A stretch of DNA of 24,271 bases from Chara braunii (lineage: Eukaryota > Streptophyta > Charophyceae > Charales > Characeae), in assembly GCA_003427395.1 (NCBI GenBank), contig BFEA01000153.1, positions 858,456 to 882,726 on the forward strand, given 5' to 3'. Made by a program: the position numbers and the translations under genes. The notes under the pieces were generated by a model. That model worked only from the letters and a program-made list of their open reading frames with translations, ran no database searches and was not told where the DNA came from. Positions 9,885-20,140 of this stretch are shown here, in pieces; the stretch's first letter is position 1, and each line of letters begins with the position of its first letter.

Positions 9885-10290
9885 TAGGGAGATGGATGGT
9901 TGAAGAGTGAATAAATTCGCACTTGCAAACCAGCATTTCCATTATGAAACTGGGGCTTGTGGACTAAAGAGTCAAAAATTTTGGGGGATGATTGGTTGAA
10001 GAGCGAATAAATTCGCACTTGCAGACGAACATTTCCACTATGAAACTGAAACTTTTGGACTGTAGAGTAAGAAATTTAGGGGGATGGTTGATTGAAGAGC
10101 GAATAAATTCGCACTTGCAAACGGACGTTTTCATTACGAAACTGGGGGTACAAGTGCGAGTTAATTCTGACCTATGGACTAAACAGTGACAAATTAAGGG
10201 GTTGGTTGGTTCAAGAGCGAATGAATTCGCACTTGTAAACGAGCATTTCCATTACGAAACTTCGGGTACAAGTGCAAGTTGTTTCCGGCT
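9885..10290. repeat. 96-bp tandem repeat, four copies, with palindrome in each
   Basis: The landmark gaagagcgaataaattcgca recurs at about 9902, 9998, 10094 and 10212. The first two intervals are 96 bp; the third is 118 bp because of an insertion that itself carries another palindrome copy (TGCGA, GTTAAT, TCTGA near 10156). Each copy also has a cattycattaygaaact block and an aagaaatttaggggg block. The open frame across it (ERINSHLQT repeated) is produced by the 96-bp period and is not a gene. Confidence 0.85.
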
Positions 10291-10315
10291 TGTTCTGCGT
10301 GTAGTACGAGCCACA

Positions 10316-11925
10316 GATCGTCGCAAGAGAGAAATAAGGAAAGATGGTGTGCTATTTCTTAAGATGGAGAAAGATTGCGAAGCGATGGGCAGACGACGCA
10401 TCGATGAAAATACATGGAGAGAAATGGCGCACCGAATGAGAGAGATGGCGCACCAAGAGAGATGGATGGAGTCACAGTCTTCCCCCGAATACAACGTCCG
10501 ATTATTACAGTTGAATTCGGGTCATCTTTCAGTCTAAAGACAAATGTAATGAAAGTACGTTGTATATTCCGGGGAAGAAGGTGGATGGCGCAGGAAGGGA
10601 AAGAGATCGCGAACTGATTGGGAGGTGTGCCGCAGTGAGAGAGAGAGATTGCGCACCGATGGAGAAACATGGCGCAACAATGGAGATAGCAGGCGCAACA
10701 ATGGTTAGCGATAGCACAACAATGGAGAAAGATGTCGCATCAAAGAAGATAGATGACGATGGAGATAGATTAGGAAAGATAGCGCAGCGATGGAGATAGA
10801 TGACAAAGGAGATAGATTAGGAAAGATAGCCCACCGAAGGAGATGGATGACGAAGGAGATAAATTAGAAAAGATACCGAAGCGATGGGGATAGATGAGAG
10901 ATCGCACATCGGTGGAGAGAGATGGAGAGAGGATGCGCAACAATGGTTAGTGATGCCGCAGCGATGCAGAGAGAAAGCATAATGATGACCAAAATTTGTG
11001 ATTGCACAACATCAGTTCCATCGAGTTAAACCTTCGTTAAGCATACCTGTCACCTGTTTTGTGCGATTCCACAGTGATGGGCGACTGCACTGACGACGGC
11101 CTGAAACAACAATACAATGGCGATGGCGGGATCGCGCACAAGTAATGGAGAGCCTCTAGGGCAAGGATGGAGGTTGTCTGGTTCTCGAGAGAGATCGCGC
11201 AGTGATGGAGTGAGATGGAGAGTGATCACTCAGCGATGGAGGAAGATCGTGTGGCGATGGAGAGAGAAATCGCGCAGCGTTGTGGTGGGATAACATTGGT
11301 CAGGGCTTCATTGGGCGATGGCCAGCGCTTCGGTGGAGAGCGATGGCGCATCGGTGGAGAGCGATGGCGCGGCGATGGAAGTTCAACGCGTTACAATGCA
11401 GCGATAGCGATGGTGATGGCAACGACGGAACAACGATAGCGATTGCGCAGCGATGGCACATTGGTGGAGAGCGATGGCGCAGCGATGAAACAGCGATAGC
11501 GATGGCGCAGCGATGGAACAACGATAGTGAAGGCAGTGATAGCGCTAGCAATAGCGATGGCTGCGATATCAATGGCACACCGATTGAGAGATGGCGCAGC
11601 GATGGAACAGCGATAGTGAAGGCAGCGATAATGATAGCGATCGTGAAGGCGCACCGATTGAGAGATGGCTCAGCGATGGAACCAACGTTGCGATGGCAGC
11701 TATGGTACCAGCGTTGCGATGGCGCAGCGATGACCAGTGCTGCAATGAGAGCGATGGCGATTGCCAACGTTGCGATGGTCAAGCGAGCGCGACGACTGCG
11801 ATGGGGGATATAACTTTGCGTCGCAATGGCGATGAGCTAAGCGCATCGATGGCGATGGTGCATGGCGAGCGTTGGCGATGGCGATGAGTTAAGCGCATCG
11901 ATAACGATGGTGCATGGCTAAGCGC
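10316..11925. repeat. Degenerate GCGATGG-rich repeat region
   Basis: For about 1.6 kb the + strand is built from words such as gcgatgg, gcgcagcgatgg, agagatggcgca, aacgatagcgatgg and acaatgg. Their density is greatest at 11280-11920. Order is irregular, so this looks like a very old or actively shuffled short tandem array. Long frames on both strands (for example 11280-11813 + and 11300-11782 -) are poly-Ala/Met/Arg/Trp repeats reflecting the 6 to 7 bp unit. No domain-like protein is seen. Confidence 0.8.
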
Positions 11926-11989
11926 ATCAATATTGAACGCTGTTGACATTTGCAATATGTCCGAAAGACATCGACACCGGAACTTATAG

Positions 11990-12115
11990 ATTTCCTGTGT
12001 TTTTTACCTCGGCGCACAACGAATCGCCGCGCCTCGGCGGGAAATAAACAGTCGCCTGGCCTCGGCGAGCAACGAACCGCCTCGGCGCACAACGAATCGC
12101 CGCACCTTATAGATT
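11990..12115. repeat. CGGCG-type short repeats
   Basis: cctcggcgcacaacgaatcg occurs at about 12008 and again near 12080. Variant units (cctcggcgggaaataaacag, cctcggcgagcaacgaaccg) lie between. The unit is about 23 to 30 bp and imperfect. It has no coding value that I can support. Confidence 0.6.
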
Positions 12116-12343
12116 CTTGCGCCTGGCCTCGTGCGTCGGATCATGTCGATCGACGGTCCAGATTACAACTGGGAAAATGACATTGCCTGCCCCTTGTTTT
12201 CGGAAACTGTCACATCATTTCACGCCGGAGTAGACGGAGATTTTGGGGCCACTGGCGTAACAGTGGCTCCGTTCATCTGCGCGGTTGAAAGTTGTTGATC
12301 GACGACCGACAATTTCCGGTACCCCTTACCGTTCATAGGCCCT

Positions 12344-12453
12344 GGCGTTTTATGGGCCCAGGGGTGCGATACGCGAATCGATTCGGCCCCACCTTGATGG
12401 CGTTTTATGGCCCTAAAGGTGCGATATGCGAATCGATTCGGCCCCACCTTGAT
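12344..12453. repeat. 55-bp direct repeat, two copies
   Basis: Copies start at 12344 and 12399 with ggcgttttatggg/ggcgttttatggc and end in attcggccccaccttgat. Each contains a palindrome relative (CGCGA or TGCGA, spacer ATCGAT, TCGGC). The second copy sits about 30 bp upstream of the TATA-like site at 12481. Confidence 0.8.
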
Positions 12454-12480
12454 CGTGACGCGAGGCCTACTGCAACAAAG

Positions 12481-12488
12481 TATAAAAG
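12481..12488 (+). promoter_or_regulatory. TATA-box-like site
   Basis: TATAAAAG matches the eukaryotic TATA consensus. It sits in the loop of a 7-bp inverted repeat (ctgcaac 12470-12476, gttgcag 12491-12497), just downstream of the 55-bp duplication. No convincing gene follows within 1.5 kb: frames from 12292 to 13103 are short and Ser/Arg-rich, in pyrimidine-rich DNA. It could drive a non-coding transcript or be chance. Confidence 0.25.
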
Positions 12489-13051
12489 GCGTTGCAGCCC
12501 TCGAGTTATCCCTTTTGTTGGCGCTCCACAGATCAAGTCACGCTATCGCTTCCGCACACGTTCTGATATTTGGTCTTCAGCCCCCCCCACCTTCCGCCAT
12601 AGCATGCTCACTTTTCGCTCTTCGCTCCGTCCGTAGTTGCCACATTGTGTTCGGTTTGCTCTTCGCTCCTCGGTCTTCGCTCTTCCTAGCTCGATATCCC
12701 TCCACATAAGCTGGTTCGGTGACGAAGGTAAAATCATATAACTTGAGTTGTCTTATTTTGTGTCCGACGTCCGAACACATTTCTAGATGCCCTGTCTGTA
12801 CCTGCAGGATATAACGCCGCAACCTCGTTCTGTTGAACCCCGAATTAATTCCCGGTTTTGTTGTTTCGGCAGTGGAAGTGCTCTGATCTCTTTTCTCCAC
12901 CCTCCATCGTCGTCCGCCATAGCCGATCCGCGTTCCGCAGCTCGATTACCTTTCGCCATAGCCACAATAACTTGCTTATAAAGCTGCTCGATCCCCTTCG
13001 CAAACTGCAGTCGTCGCTGCGCATGGCGAACCCCGAATCAATACCTAGTTG

Positions 13052-13121
13052 CTACACTGAACACCGAATCAATTCCCGATTTTCGCTCACCTGTTCCTTG
13101 TGAGTTCACCGACCTGATATC

Positions 13122-13159
<38 letters not shown>

Positions 13160-13263
13160 TAAAGATATAGATACATATATGTGTATATAGAGATATATTG
13201 CCACACTGAACACCGAATCAATTCCCGATTTTCGCTCACCTGTCCTTTGTGAGGTCGCCGACA

Positions 13264-13295
<32 letters not shown>
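13052..13295. repeat. 149-bp direct repeat with AT microsatellites
   Basis: Two copies begin at about 13054 and 13203 (acactgaacaccgaatcaat, then cccgattttcgctcacctg). Each ends in an AT dinucleotide run (about 13124-13153 and 13266-13295). The AT runs are part of the repeated unit, so the duplication probably arose at or spread with them. Confidence 0.8.
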
Positions 13296-13298
<3 letters not shown>

Positions 13299-13315
13299 AA
13301 GATACATATATATAT

Positions 13316-14140
13316 TGCGAGTCAGTTCGCAGTTTGCGACGTACAGTGTTCGAGGAGTGACAACTGCGAGGTTATTCGCAGTTTTTCCAAGGTTAGACAC
13401 ATATTTCATTAAAGGCNGTTCTTTATTTCCACAAATGCGAGTTAAATCGCACTTTTTGAGCAACACTGTTGGAGAGTTGACAATCCAACCCGTGCGGCTT
13501 TCAGGTCTTCAGTTCCACAATTCCGAGTTAGTTCGTACTTTCCCCTAATGTTGCGCATCGCCGTTATTGTCTTGTCTACAAATCTGCGAGTTAGTTTGCA
13601 CTTGTCGAAACCCTTCACAATTATCGATAAACCATGACTTCAGTTTCACAATTCGGAGTCATTTTGTACTTTCCCGTTGTATTTCGGGTTGCAATTGTCA
13701 TCCTGTCAGCAAAACTGCGAGTTAGTTCTCACTTGTCGATTCACCCTTGTCGATAAACCACATCTTACTCGTTTCGTGCGTCTTTCACATCTTCAGTTCC
13801 ACAATTTCGAGTTAGTTCGCACTTTCCCCTAGTGCAGCGGGTTGCCATTGTTGTCTTGTCTACAGAACTGCGAGTTAGTTCGCACTTGTCGACACCGTTC
13901 GCACTTGTCGACACCCTTCGCACTTGTCGACACCCTTCGCACTTGTCGATAAACCACATCTTACTCGTTTCGAGGGCATCTAGTTGGGTCGCAATCGTTT
14001 TGAACAGTTATCGTCTTCCCTCCCAACTTCTGTCTTTCCTATCCTTCACCCGATTGTTGTGACTTCATGTGCATTTCAAACACCCATCTCTTACGTCCTT
14101 TTCGTCCTCCATTTCATTAAGTCCGAGTTAGTTTGCACTT
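13316..14140. repeat. Array of the interrupted palindrome
   Basis: Perfect TGCGA-N6-TCGCA copies lie at 13316, 13365, 13436 and 13869. One-mismatch or two-mismatch copies occur near 13522, 13586, 13652, 13716, 13807 and 14120. Spacing is irregular, about 40 to 90 bp. Part of the array is a higher-order repeat: three copies starting at 13510, 13641 and 13794 (cagttccacaattc...), each carrying two palindromes. One N lies at 13418. No gene is visible from 9334 to 14300. Confidence 0.85.
13879..13954. repeat. 19-bp tandem repeat of the palindrome half-site
   Basis: Four head-to-tail units of ttcgcacttgtcgacaccc (units at 13879, 13898, 13917 and 13936, the last diverging at its end). The first unit is the right arm of the perfect palindrome at 13869, so the half-site plus its flank was amplified in place. 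Confidence 0.9.
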
Positions 14141-14312
14141 CGCTTCTATAATGGTCTGGGGTTGGGCGTATTAGTCATCCGAGTTGGTCTGAGGTTAGGC
14201 GTGCTGGTCAACGAGTGGGAATACAATGGCATTTGTAAAAAACACATCCACAAGCGCAGGACCATCTGCCCCCGGGGAGGGACGACCTGTACAGCAACCT
14301 ACTCCTTAGTAT

Positions 14313-14819
14313 ATGCACGCAAAGGGAGCACAATGGTTTTTGGACTTCGTTGTTCACGGGAACCTTTTTGGGCCAACTGTTTTCATGCGACCCACTTGCG
14401 TTACAGACGCTGGGGGAGTGGTCAACGTTGTTCCTCTCGGTACCGTCGTCTCGTGCGCGAAGACTCCTGGAGGTTTGCTCAAGCTGCACACTAATGGCAT
14501 GTACGACGAGTGCAGACTTCCTATCAGAGGTGTTACAGGTGTGCTGGTGGTGACCATCAAGGGTTTCGCGGGGTACGGCTCGAACATGCCATTCTGCTCT
14601 CACTTCAAAGGCCTTTACGATGGCGGCAGCAAGCGTCTTCCATCGCCAGAGCAATATCTCGATCTCGCGCTGATGGTGCCAAGAGAATGTCCGGTTCTTC
14701 CGCCATGGCATTTTTTTCGGCTTCTTCCACCCCGTGAGGGGTCCTCCAGCTTGGCTCAAGAAAATCCCGGTATTCGCTTCGAGATGAGACGAGAAGAGAT
14801 TCAAGCAGATCGGGGCTAG
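14313..14819 (+). CDS. Hypothetical protein, possibly the decayed 5' part of the long gene
   Basis: ATG at 14313 opens a 168-residue frame ending TAG at 14817-14819. The peptide has mixed composition (FLDFVVHGNLFGPTVFMRPT, then a LVVTIKGFAGYGS stretch) and a Pro/Arg-rich end, with no domain I recognise. It lies immediately upstream of the frame used from 14788 on, which overlaps it by about 30 bp, so it could be the previous piece of the same decayed gene separated by a frameshift. It could also be a chance frame in GC-rich sequence: the antisense frame 14208-15536 is longer, showing that stops are rare here on both strands. Confidence 0.3.
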   Translation: MHAKGAQWFLDFVVHGNLFGPTVFMRPTCVTDAGGVVNVVPLGTVVSCAKTPGGLLKLHTNGMYDECRLPIRGVTGVLVVTIKGFAGYGSNMPFCSHFKGLYDGGSKRLPSPEQYLDLALMVPRECPVLPPWHFFRLLPPREGSSSLAQENPGIRFEMRREEIQADRG

Positions 14820-17800
14820 ATGTTGGAATGAGGCCGGAGGGATGGGCGCTGTCCGCAAAAGTTCTAGCAGGGAGCGGACTCCTTCGGAGAATAAGAGCGA
14901 GCGACAGAGGATGGTGCGAGAGGAGGTGGCGGAAGGAACCCTCCGCATGAAGAGGATGAGAGGAAAACCGGAGGCGGTGATGGGTGGGGATGGAGGTGGC
15001 GACGGAGAACGTGCCTCGGGAAAGAGGCCAACGAAGGAAGCGGGTGGGATGGCAAGTAAGAAAGCGAGGAGGCCCGGCGGTTTGACCATCCGCGAAGGAC
15101 AAGCCGCGGGTGGAGGAGATTCGGCTGATCCAGGCGCTGCGGCCGCGAGAGAACCTTCGGGGAAACCGAAACGGAAAGTGGCAGCTGAAGAAAGCGGTGG
15201 CGAGAAGAAAACTCGAAGGCGGAAGACTGCTGAGGCGGCGAGCGGTGGGGAAGGGCCTGTCGGTAAGGAGTACGAGGAAGCGGCAGCGTTCTGGCTCGAA
15301 TACGAGCGGAACGATGTCGGTGAAATCGTGGAGAAGGAGTCCGAACGGAGCTCACTGGACGTTGGCACAAAAAGATTCGTCGCTCGCCGACAAGGAGTAT
15401 GTCGCTGCAGTTGGCAATGCATCGAGGCAGTGGATCCCGCTTGTGACGGCCGGTGACAACGTTTTCCGCAAAGCCATGGAGTTCTACGCGAAATGGGCGG
15501 AGGGGAAGTTGTTGGGCGGCGACGGCAAGACGCCATTGTCGAGGCTGGGCAAATACATGCCAGACAAATCTCCGGGTCTGTAAGAAATTCCGTAAATGGG
15601 CTCGAAAGGGGCAGCGGGTGAAATGAAGATGGGGTGGCTGGTCCGGGTCCCGCCGCCTCCGACCAAAAAGAAAACGCAAGCGGACGACAAGTTTTTCGTG
15701 GTCGTGAAGGAGCCAGACATGTTTTGTTGGCAGTGTCTCGCCGACATGACCAATGCCGAGAAACTGTTGATCCTTTACGACATTCTCGCGCTAAGGGGAG
15801 GGTTCGTGCAATCCACGGGCGGCCATCTGAAGCGTCAGCACAAACCAGGAATTAAAGACATGGTCGCGACGAGAAAAGTGGACCGTGTGATGCTCCGTAT
15901 GTTCCACTACATCTTGTTCCTTGAAACGGAGGAGGACGAACGTGTTTGGCACCACGGGAGCCCTTTTTTTCGGACCGAGGGGAAGCTTCGAGAGGAGTAC
16001 GGGCCGCAGGGCCTCACGAAACAGGTGTGGGTCGAAATGCGAAAGCATTTCCAGGGCGCGGTGGAGTATGTGAACACTTGCAAACGTACTCTTCCGCACG
16101 AGAAGGAGTCCATCGACAACGCGAAGAGATTGTACGATGATGACAGGTTCCCTAAATCTTTCGAAAAGTCTGTCCGTTCCATCTTGCGATGGACGGAAGA
16201 AGAAGTTCGAGACACGATCAGGGTCAGCGGGGATGTGAGGCACATCAAATGGCCCGACCTCAACCGGGTGACCAGCCTTATTCCTTTCGCTTTCCCGCCT
16301 TCCCAAGCTCAGAGTCATGTCACTGCGATCCGTGAAGTTGTGCGACATTACGTGTGCAACCTGTACGTCCTCGATTTGTGTGATCCCACACTCCTCACAG
16401 ACTGGCGAGAAGACGATTTCGCCAACTTGCAAGGCCTTCTACAAACACTTTCGCCAACGCATTGGGCGCTTGTGATATTTTCCCCGTCTTGTTGGGAGCT
16501 CAGTTTCTTGAAAGGCATGGCGAAGCTTAGCGTCCATCACGTCAGGACAGGGAAGTGGGTACGTAATGCACAAAAGCAGGCCACTGTCCGGGAAGGCAAT
16601 ATGCTGGTTGAGGAGTGTGACCGCCTATACGTGACTTTTAATGGCGAGAAGCTGGAAGACAACACATTCGCAGTCTACCCGGCCAGTAGCCCGACAAAGG
16701 CTTCCCGTGCTCATGGTCCAAGTCCGGCCAAACACACGGTGGCGGGCCGCTCGAAGGGTGTCTGTTCGTCGGACCCATCAGGACAGGCTGTGGCGTGTTT
16801 TGACGTGGCAGAAGAGGAAAGGTTCTCTCGTAGCACATGGGAGGATGGTGGCATGACAAGTTCTCAAGGACCTGCTTACGGGGAGATGGAGCGGAACCCG
16901 TCCCGCCTACTTGGTCTACTTGAAAACTTTTGGAAAGCTGGTCAAACTGTTTTTTTCTTTGGGAAGGCGCATGCGTGTGTCGTGTGGGAACTCCTGCCCA
17001 CCTGTCGGAACGTCGTCGCGTTGGAGAAGGAGGCGAAGATGATCGATTACCTTCACGAGTTTGTGAAGGCACGCGTTGCACACACTCGCAACGCTTGCGG
17101 GTTTGTCCAGACCACCGGCGAACGAAGCTGGGATCCCAAACGTGACATGTATTGGAAATTGTCGGGGAACAAAAGGACGGACGTTTGGGACTTTCTCTTC
17201 GGACCCGGACCGCCTGGTCCGACCGACCTCGAATACAGTCGATGGAGAAACCTGGTGTTCACTATGCTCAATGGGTACCACGGTGCACCCAGGGAGTCTG
17301 TCTCGCACTTCCTAAAAAGGCTAGAGCACGTCTACTTCACGCTGGCCGAACCGCTCACTCTCGAAAACTACAAGTCACAGTTTGACGAGGAGGACCCTTT
17401 CGACGCTGACGACATGGAGGAGCTGAGCGACTCTGAAACCTTCAATTTCGAGTCCGTGCCACTTCCTCGGGTGGTTGGACAGGTTGGTGGTGAAGAGGAA
17501 GGTGGCCCTCGGAGATATAGCACGTCCCCTGCCGGTTTGAAGCATGTGTTTCGGGGCGAACCAGTCGACGACCAATCGTCTGATGACGGGGAGGAAGAGA
17601 GAGACTATGATCACGAACCTTGTGACAGGCTCCCTGTGGACCATGACACCTGGCAGACTGACAGACTCTACTTCTTCGGCAAGCATCGCCGGTTCACGTC
17701 GGAGGATGTCTGGGGACACAACGTCGTCTGGCACCCGAGGATATTCCAACCTGCTGTGAGGAATGGAATATGAGTCATGGCAATAAAGGAGGCCGATGGC

Positions 17801-18217
17801 GAGTGGAGTGGACTGAAGAGACTGGGAGCGGGTGCATTTAAGAGAAAGGCAAAAACTGCTCTGGTGGAGTTTCAAGCGCCTTTCTACGCACTCGAAATGG
17901 CACCGTCTCGTGGCATTGACTGGCGCATGCCGCAACCTCCGCTGTCCGGTCAGCATCCGGGAGGGGGTGGTGGAGGAGATGAAGGAGACAGCGGAGGTGG
18001 CGGAGGAGACGGCTCACAGTTTGCCGGAAAGGGGACGGGCGAGACATCGTCGGTTGAGAAGGCGTCCGGCGGAAAGGGGTTGGGTGGAAAGGGGTCGGGC
18101 GGGAAGGGGTCGGGCGGGAAGGGGTCGGGTGGAAAGCGTAGAACGTCCGGGAGTCCCCAGTATATGGAAACTGACCCCCACTGCGTAGGGAGTCGAGATT
18201 CCAACATGCGAGACTAG
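14788..18217 (+). pseudogene. Long decayed gene, N-terminal half, with amino-methyltransferase-like core
   Basis: From 14788 to about 15350 the frame encodes a Lys/Arg/Gly/Glu-rich disordered segment. It then shifts by one base near the A-run at 15368 to a frame that stays in use to 18217. Conserved-looking blocks are VAAVGNASRQWIPLVTAGDN, FYAKWAEGKLLGGDGKTPL and, counting from ATG 15596, FCWQCLADM (43-51), LYVLDLCDPTLLTDW (256-270), HWALVIFSP (289-297) and VFFFGKAHACVVWELLP followed by RNVVALEKEAKMIDYL (452-486). The order DP-block, hydrophobic strand, then F-x-G...ALE block recalls class-beta amino-methyltransferases (DPPY then FxGxG). However, DPPY is reduced to DPTL and the glycine loop is poor, so activity is doubtful and the match is inference. 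In-frame stops are TAA 15581, TAA 15593, TGA 17771 and TAG 18215. After the TGA comes a GGKGSGGKG tail. Confidence 0.55.
18071..18130 (+). repeat. 15-bp coding tandem repeat, G-rich
   Basis: Four units of ggaaaggggtcgggc type start at 18071, 18086, 18101 and 18116 and encode Gly-Gly-Lys-Gly-Ser. The + strand has many closely spaced runs of three to four G, enough for a G-quadruplex. The period is a multiple of three, so the frame is preserved. Confidence 0.85.
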
Positions 18218-20140
18218 ACCACCCTTAGGTTTGATCAAGTGCGAGTACATTCGCACTTGTCTACGAGGAGTTTGTTTCCCGTTACCCAGGAGAGTCCATC
18301 CCGCCGTGCGCAGCAAAGGTCTCCTGTGCTCAACACCTTGCTCTTGAAAGAGGACGCGTCTTCGTTTTGCCTGGAGGGCGGGATGCCTGCATTGCGAAGG
18401 AGCGAAGGTGCGACATTTGGTTCCCTCAGCTCGGGCGACCGCCACAAACTTCGAATACATTCGGATTTGCTATCGTCGCCCTACGCCATAAATGCTCCTC
18501 ACGCAACAGTTCCGCGACGCAAAGAAAATGTGACGTCCTGGCCCCTGCATCTTCAGTTGCACACAGGGTTACCCTGCTTGCCTCCTTTCTCATGTGTTGA
18601 GACTCGAGACTGGCGGTCTCGCGATGTGCTGGAGGGGCCCGCTCCAGGAGTGTTGGAGACCGGGGTTAGCGAGAACGAACGTCACACTCCTGGGGAAGAC
18701 GAGCGCTTTCCGGGAACGTGTGCTGTACATCGAGAAGAGGAGACTAAACGCTGGCAGTCTCGCAAAGTGTTGGAGACCGGGGGTAGCGAGTGTGAACGTT
18801 CTGCTTCGGAGGGTGCGTCCGTGGACACTGACAGCGAGAGTGGAGGAGCTCCGTGGGAAACGCATGCTCTATAGAGGGGAGAGGAGACTCGACACGGGCC
18901 GGGTCGTGAAGACGTGAAGTGGCTCCACGCACGAGCGCTGGTGATCGGGACGTCCGAAGAGGTTCTGCACAGTCACTCGGTTGTGGCCACGACCCAAGAG
19001 GGTGTCGTTAAGGGAGGTAAGTGGACGTCCGTGCAAGCTCCCGTTCTTGGCGACGATGAAGACGAAGAAGAACCCACGGTGGAAGCTCGGGTTCATGGCG
19101 ATGAGAAAGGCGGAGAACCCGTGGTGGAAGGTGGGGAGGTGACTGTCGACATCCGGACGGATCCACAGTGGAAAGATGGTGATTCTTCGCCCACCCGTTG
19201 CGGTGAAGAACAAGGTGGTCGAGCGTCTGTCCTTAGCACCGCTCGGGGAATGGTGCTTCATGAAGCCATAGAGTCGGGTGACGACTCGGCAGCCACCAAG
19301 CTGGTTAGCGACTCAGGCGTGGCTAAGATGTAGAACGTCGAATCCTCCGTGGAAGGCGGTGAGGTGACCGTCAGCATCAAGATGGATCCAGAGCGGAAAG
19401 ATAATGATTCTCCGTCCACCCGTTGCGGTGCCGAACAGGGTGATCGAGCATCTGTCCTCAGTACTTGTCGGGAAATGGTGCTTCATGAACCCATCGACTT
19501 GCCAAGCGACTCAGCTACCACTGAGCTGGTTAGCGACACAGCCATGCCCGAGGTCCAGAACCTTGAATCGTCCGTGGACGTTGGCGGAGTGGCGCAACAG
19601 GAACGCGACTTCCCTCAAAGGGCTCTCGACCATGTAAGATTTGTGAAAGGACCACTTGGATACCTGTCACTGGCCAACTCTGTGTTCGTCCAGATTGATG
19701 TCATGGGCTAATGTACCTATTACCACTAATTTAAAAAAAGCTTGTGGGTTATGGGTTGTTTTCTATGTTCTACAGGTGTGAGGTTGTTAATGTCCCTGCC
19801 CATGAAGCCTTTAAAAGTCGTGCGCAAGAAACGTCTTTCACGGAGGTCATTGGCCGCTTCACCGAAGAAGTCGTCAAGTGTAGGGTTGTTTGAAAGGGTC
19901 CATATGCCTCGCCTTTCCCAGAGAGCTGTCAGGGTTCTGAAGGTTTGTGGAATATATGAGGAGGAAGGTCTGCGGAAACATTTGGCTGCATCTATTGAGA
20001 GCGTTACTGCTTTGTCTGACGGGTCTGATGACGATGGCAAACGGGGTGTCTTGAAAGACCCGTGTCCTAAGTACATCGCAAAGGACACATTCAACAAGCG
20101 GGGATACAAGTTTTCTGGGAAAAGGGCAGACGGTTCTTAG
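18218..20140 (+). pseudogene. Long decayed gene, middle region with acidic tandem repeats
   Basis: The same reading frame continues from 18218, broken by single stops: TAG 18872, TAG 19331, TAA 19709, TAA 19727 and TAG 20138. The protein is hydrophilic and repetitive. Residues from about 18600 show repeated RSRDVLE/SRKVLETGGSE blocks. From 19124 a 75-residue unit (VEGGEVTVDIRTDP...) occurs twice. After 19776 the sequence becomes basic (VVRKKRLSRRSLAASPKK) and then mixed (AVRVLKVCGIYEEEGLRKHL). No enzymatic motif is seen; it looks like a disordered linker before the protease. The AT-rich stretch 19705-19775 ends in a good acceptor-like tract (ttgttttctatgttctacag), so a small intron removing two stops is an alternative. 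A perfect dispersed palindrome lies at 18240-18255 within the frame. Confidence 0.5.
19124..19573 (+). repeat. 225-bp (75-residue) tandem coding repeat, two copies
   Basis: Copy one starts at 19124 and copy two at 19349. Shared peptide landmarks are VEGGEVTV, SPTRCG/SPSTRCGAEQG, RASVLST, MVLHE, SATTELVSD/SAATKLVSD and an NVESSV/NLESSV end. Where copy two reads gtcCAGaac (Gln), copy one reads atgTAGaac at 19331-19333, which shows directly that this stop is a CAG-to-TAG change. Confidence 0.85.

Noticed and set aside
9992-10189. 65-residue frame with repeated ERINSHLQT
   Set aside because: It arises from the 96-bp repeat, whose length is a multiple of three.
11280-11813. 177-residue open frame in the GCGATGG region, and its antisense partner
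   Set aside because: The composition simply mirrors the short repeat unit on both strands.
13316-14140. CRISPR-like array
   Set aside because: Palindromic repeats with irregular 40 to 90 bp spacing, themselves partly duplicated, in a eukaryotic context and with no cas genes; spacers are not unique.
14208-15536. 442-residue open frame on the minus strand
   Set aside because: It is antisense to the Lys/Gly-rich part of the long + gene, is Pro/Ser/Arg-rich, and has no domain. GC-rich, stop-poor sequence explains its length.
19705-19775. Small intron removing the TAA stops at 19709 and 19727
   Set aside because: The acceptor tract is good, but the only convincing GT lies after the first stop, and no upstream donor keeps the frame. 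It is kept only as an alternative.
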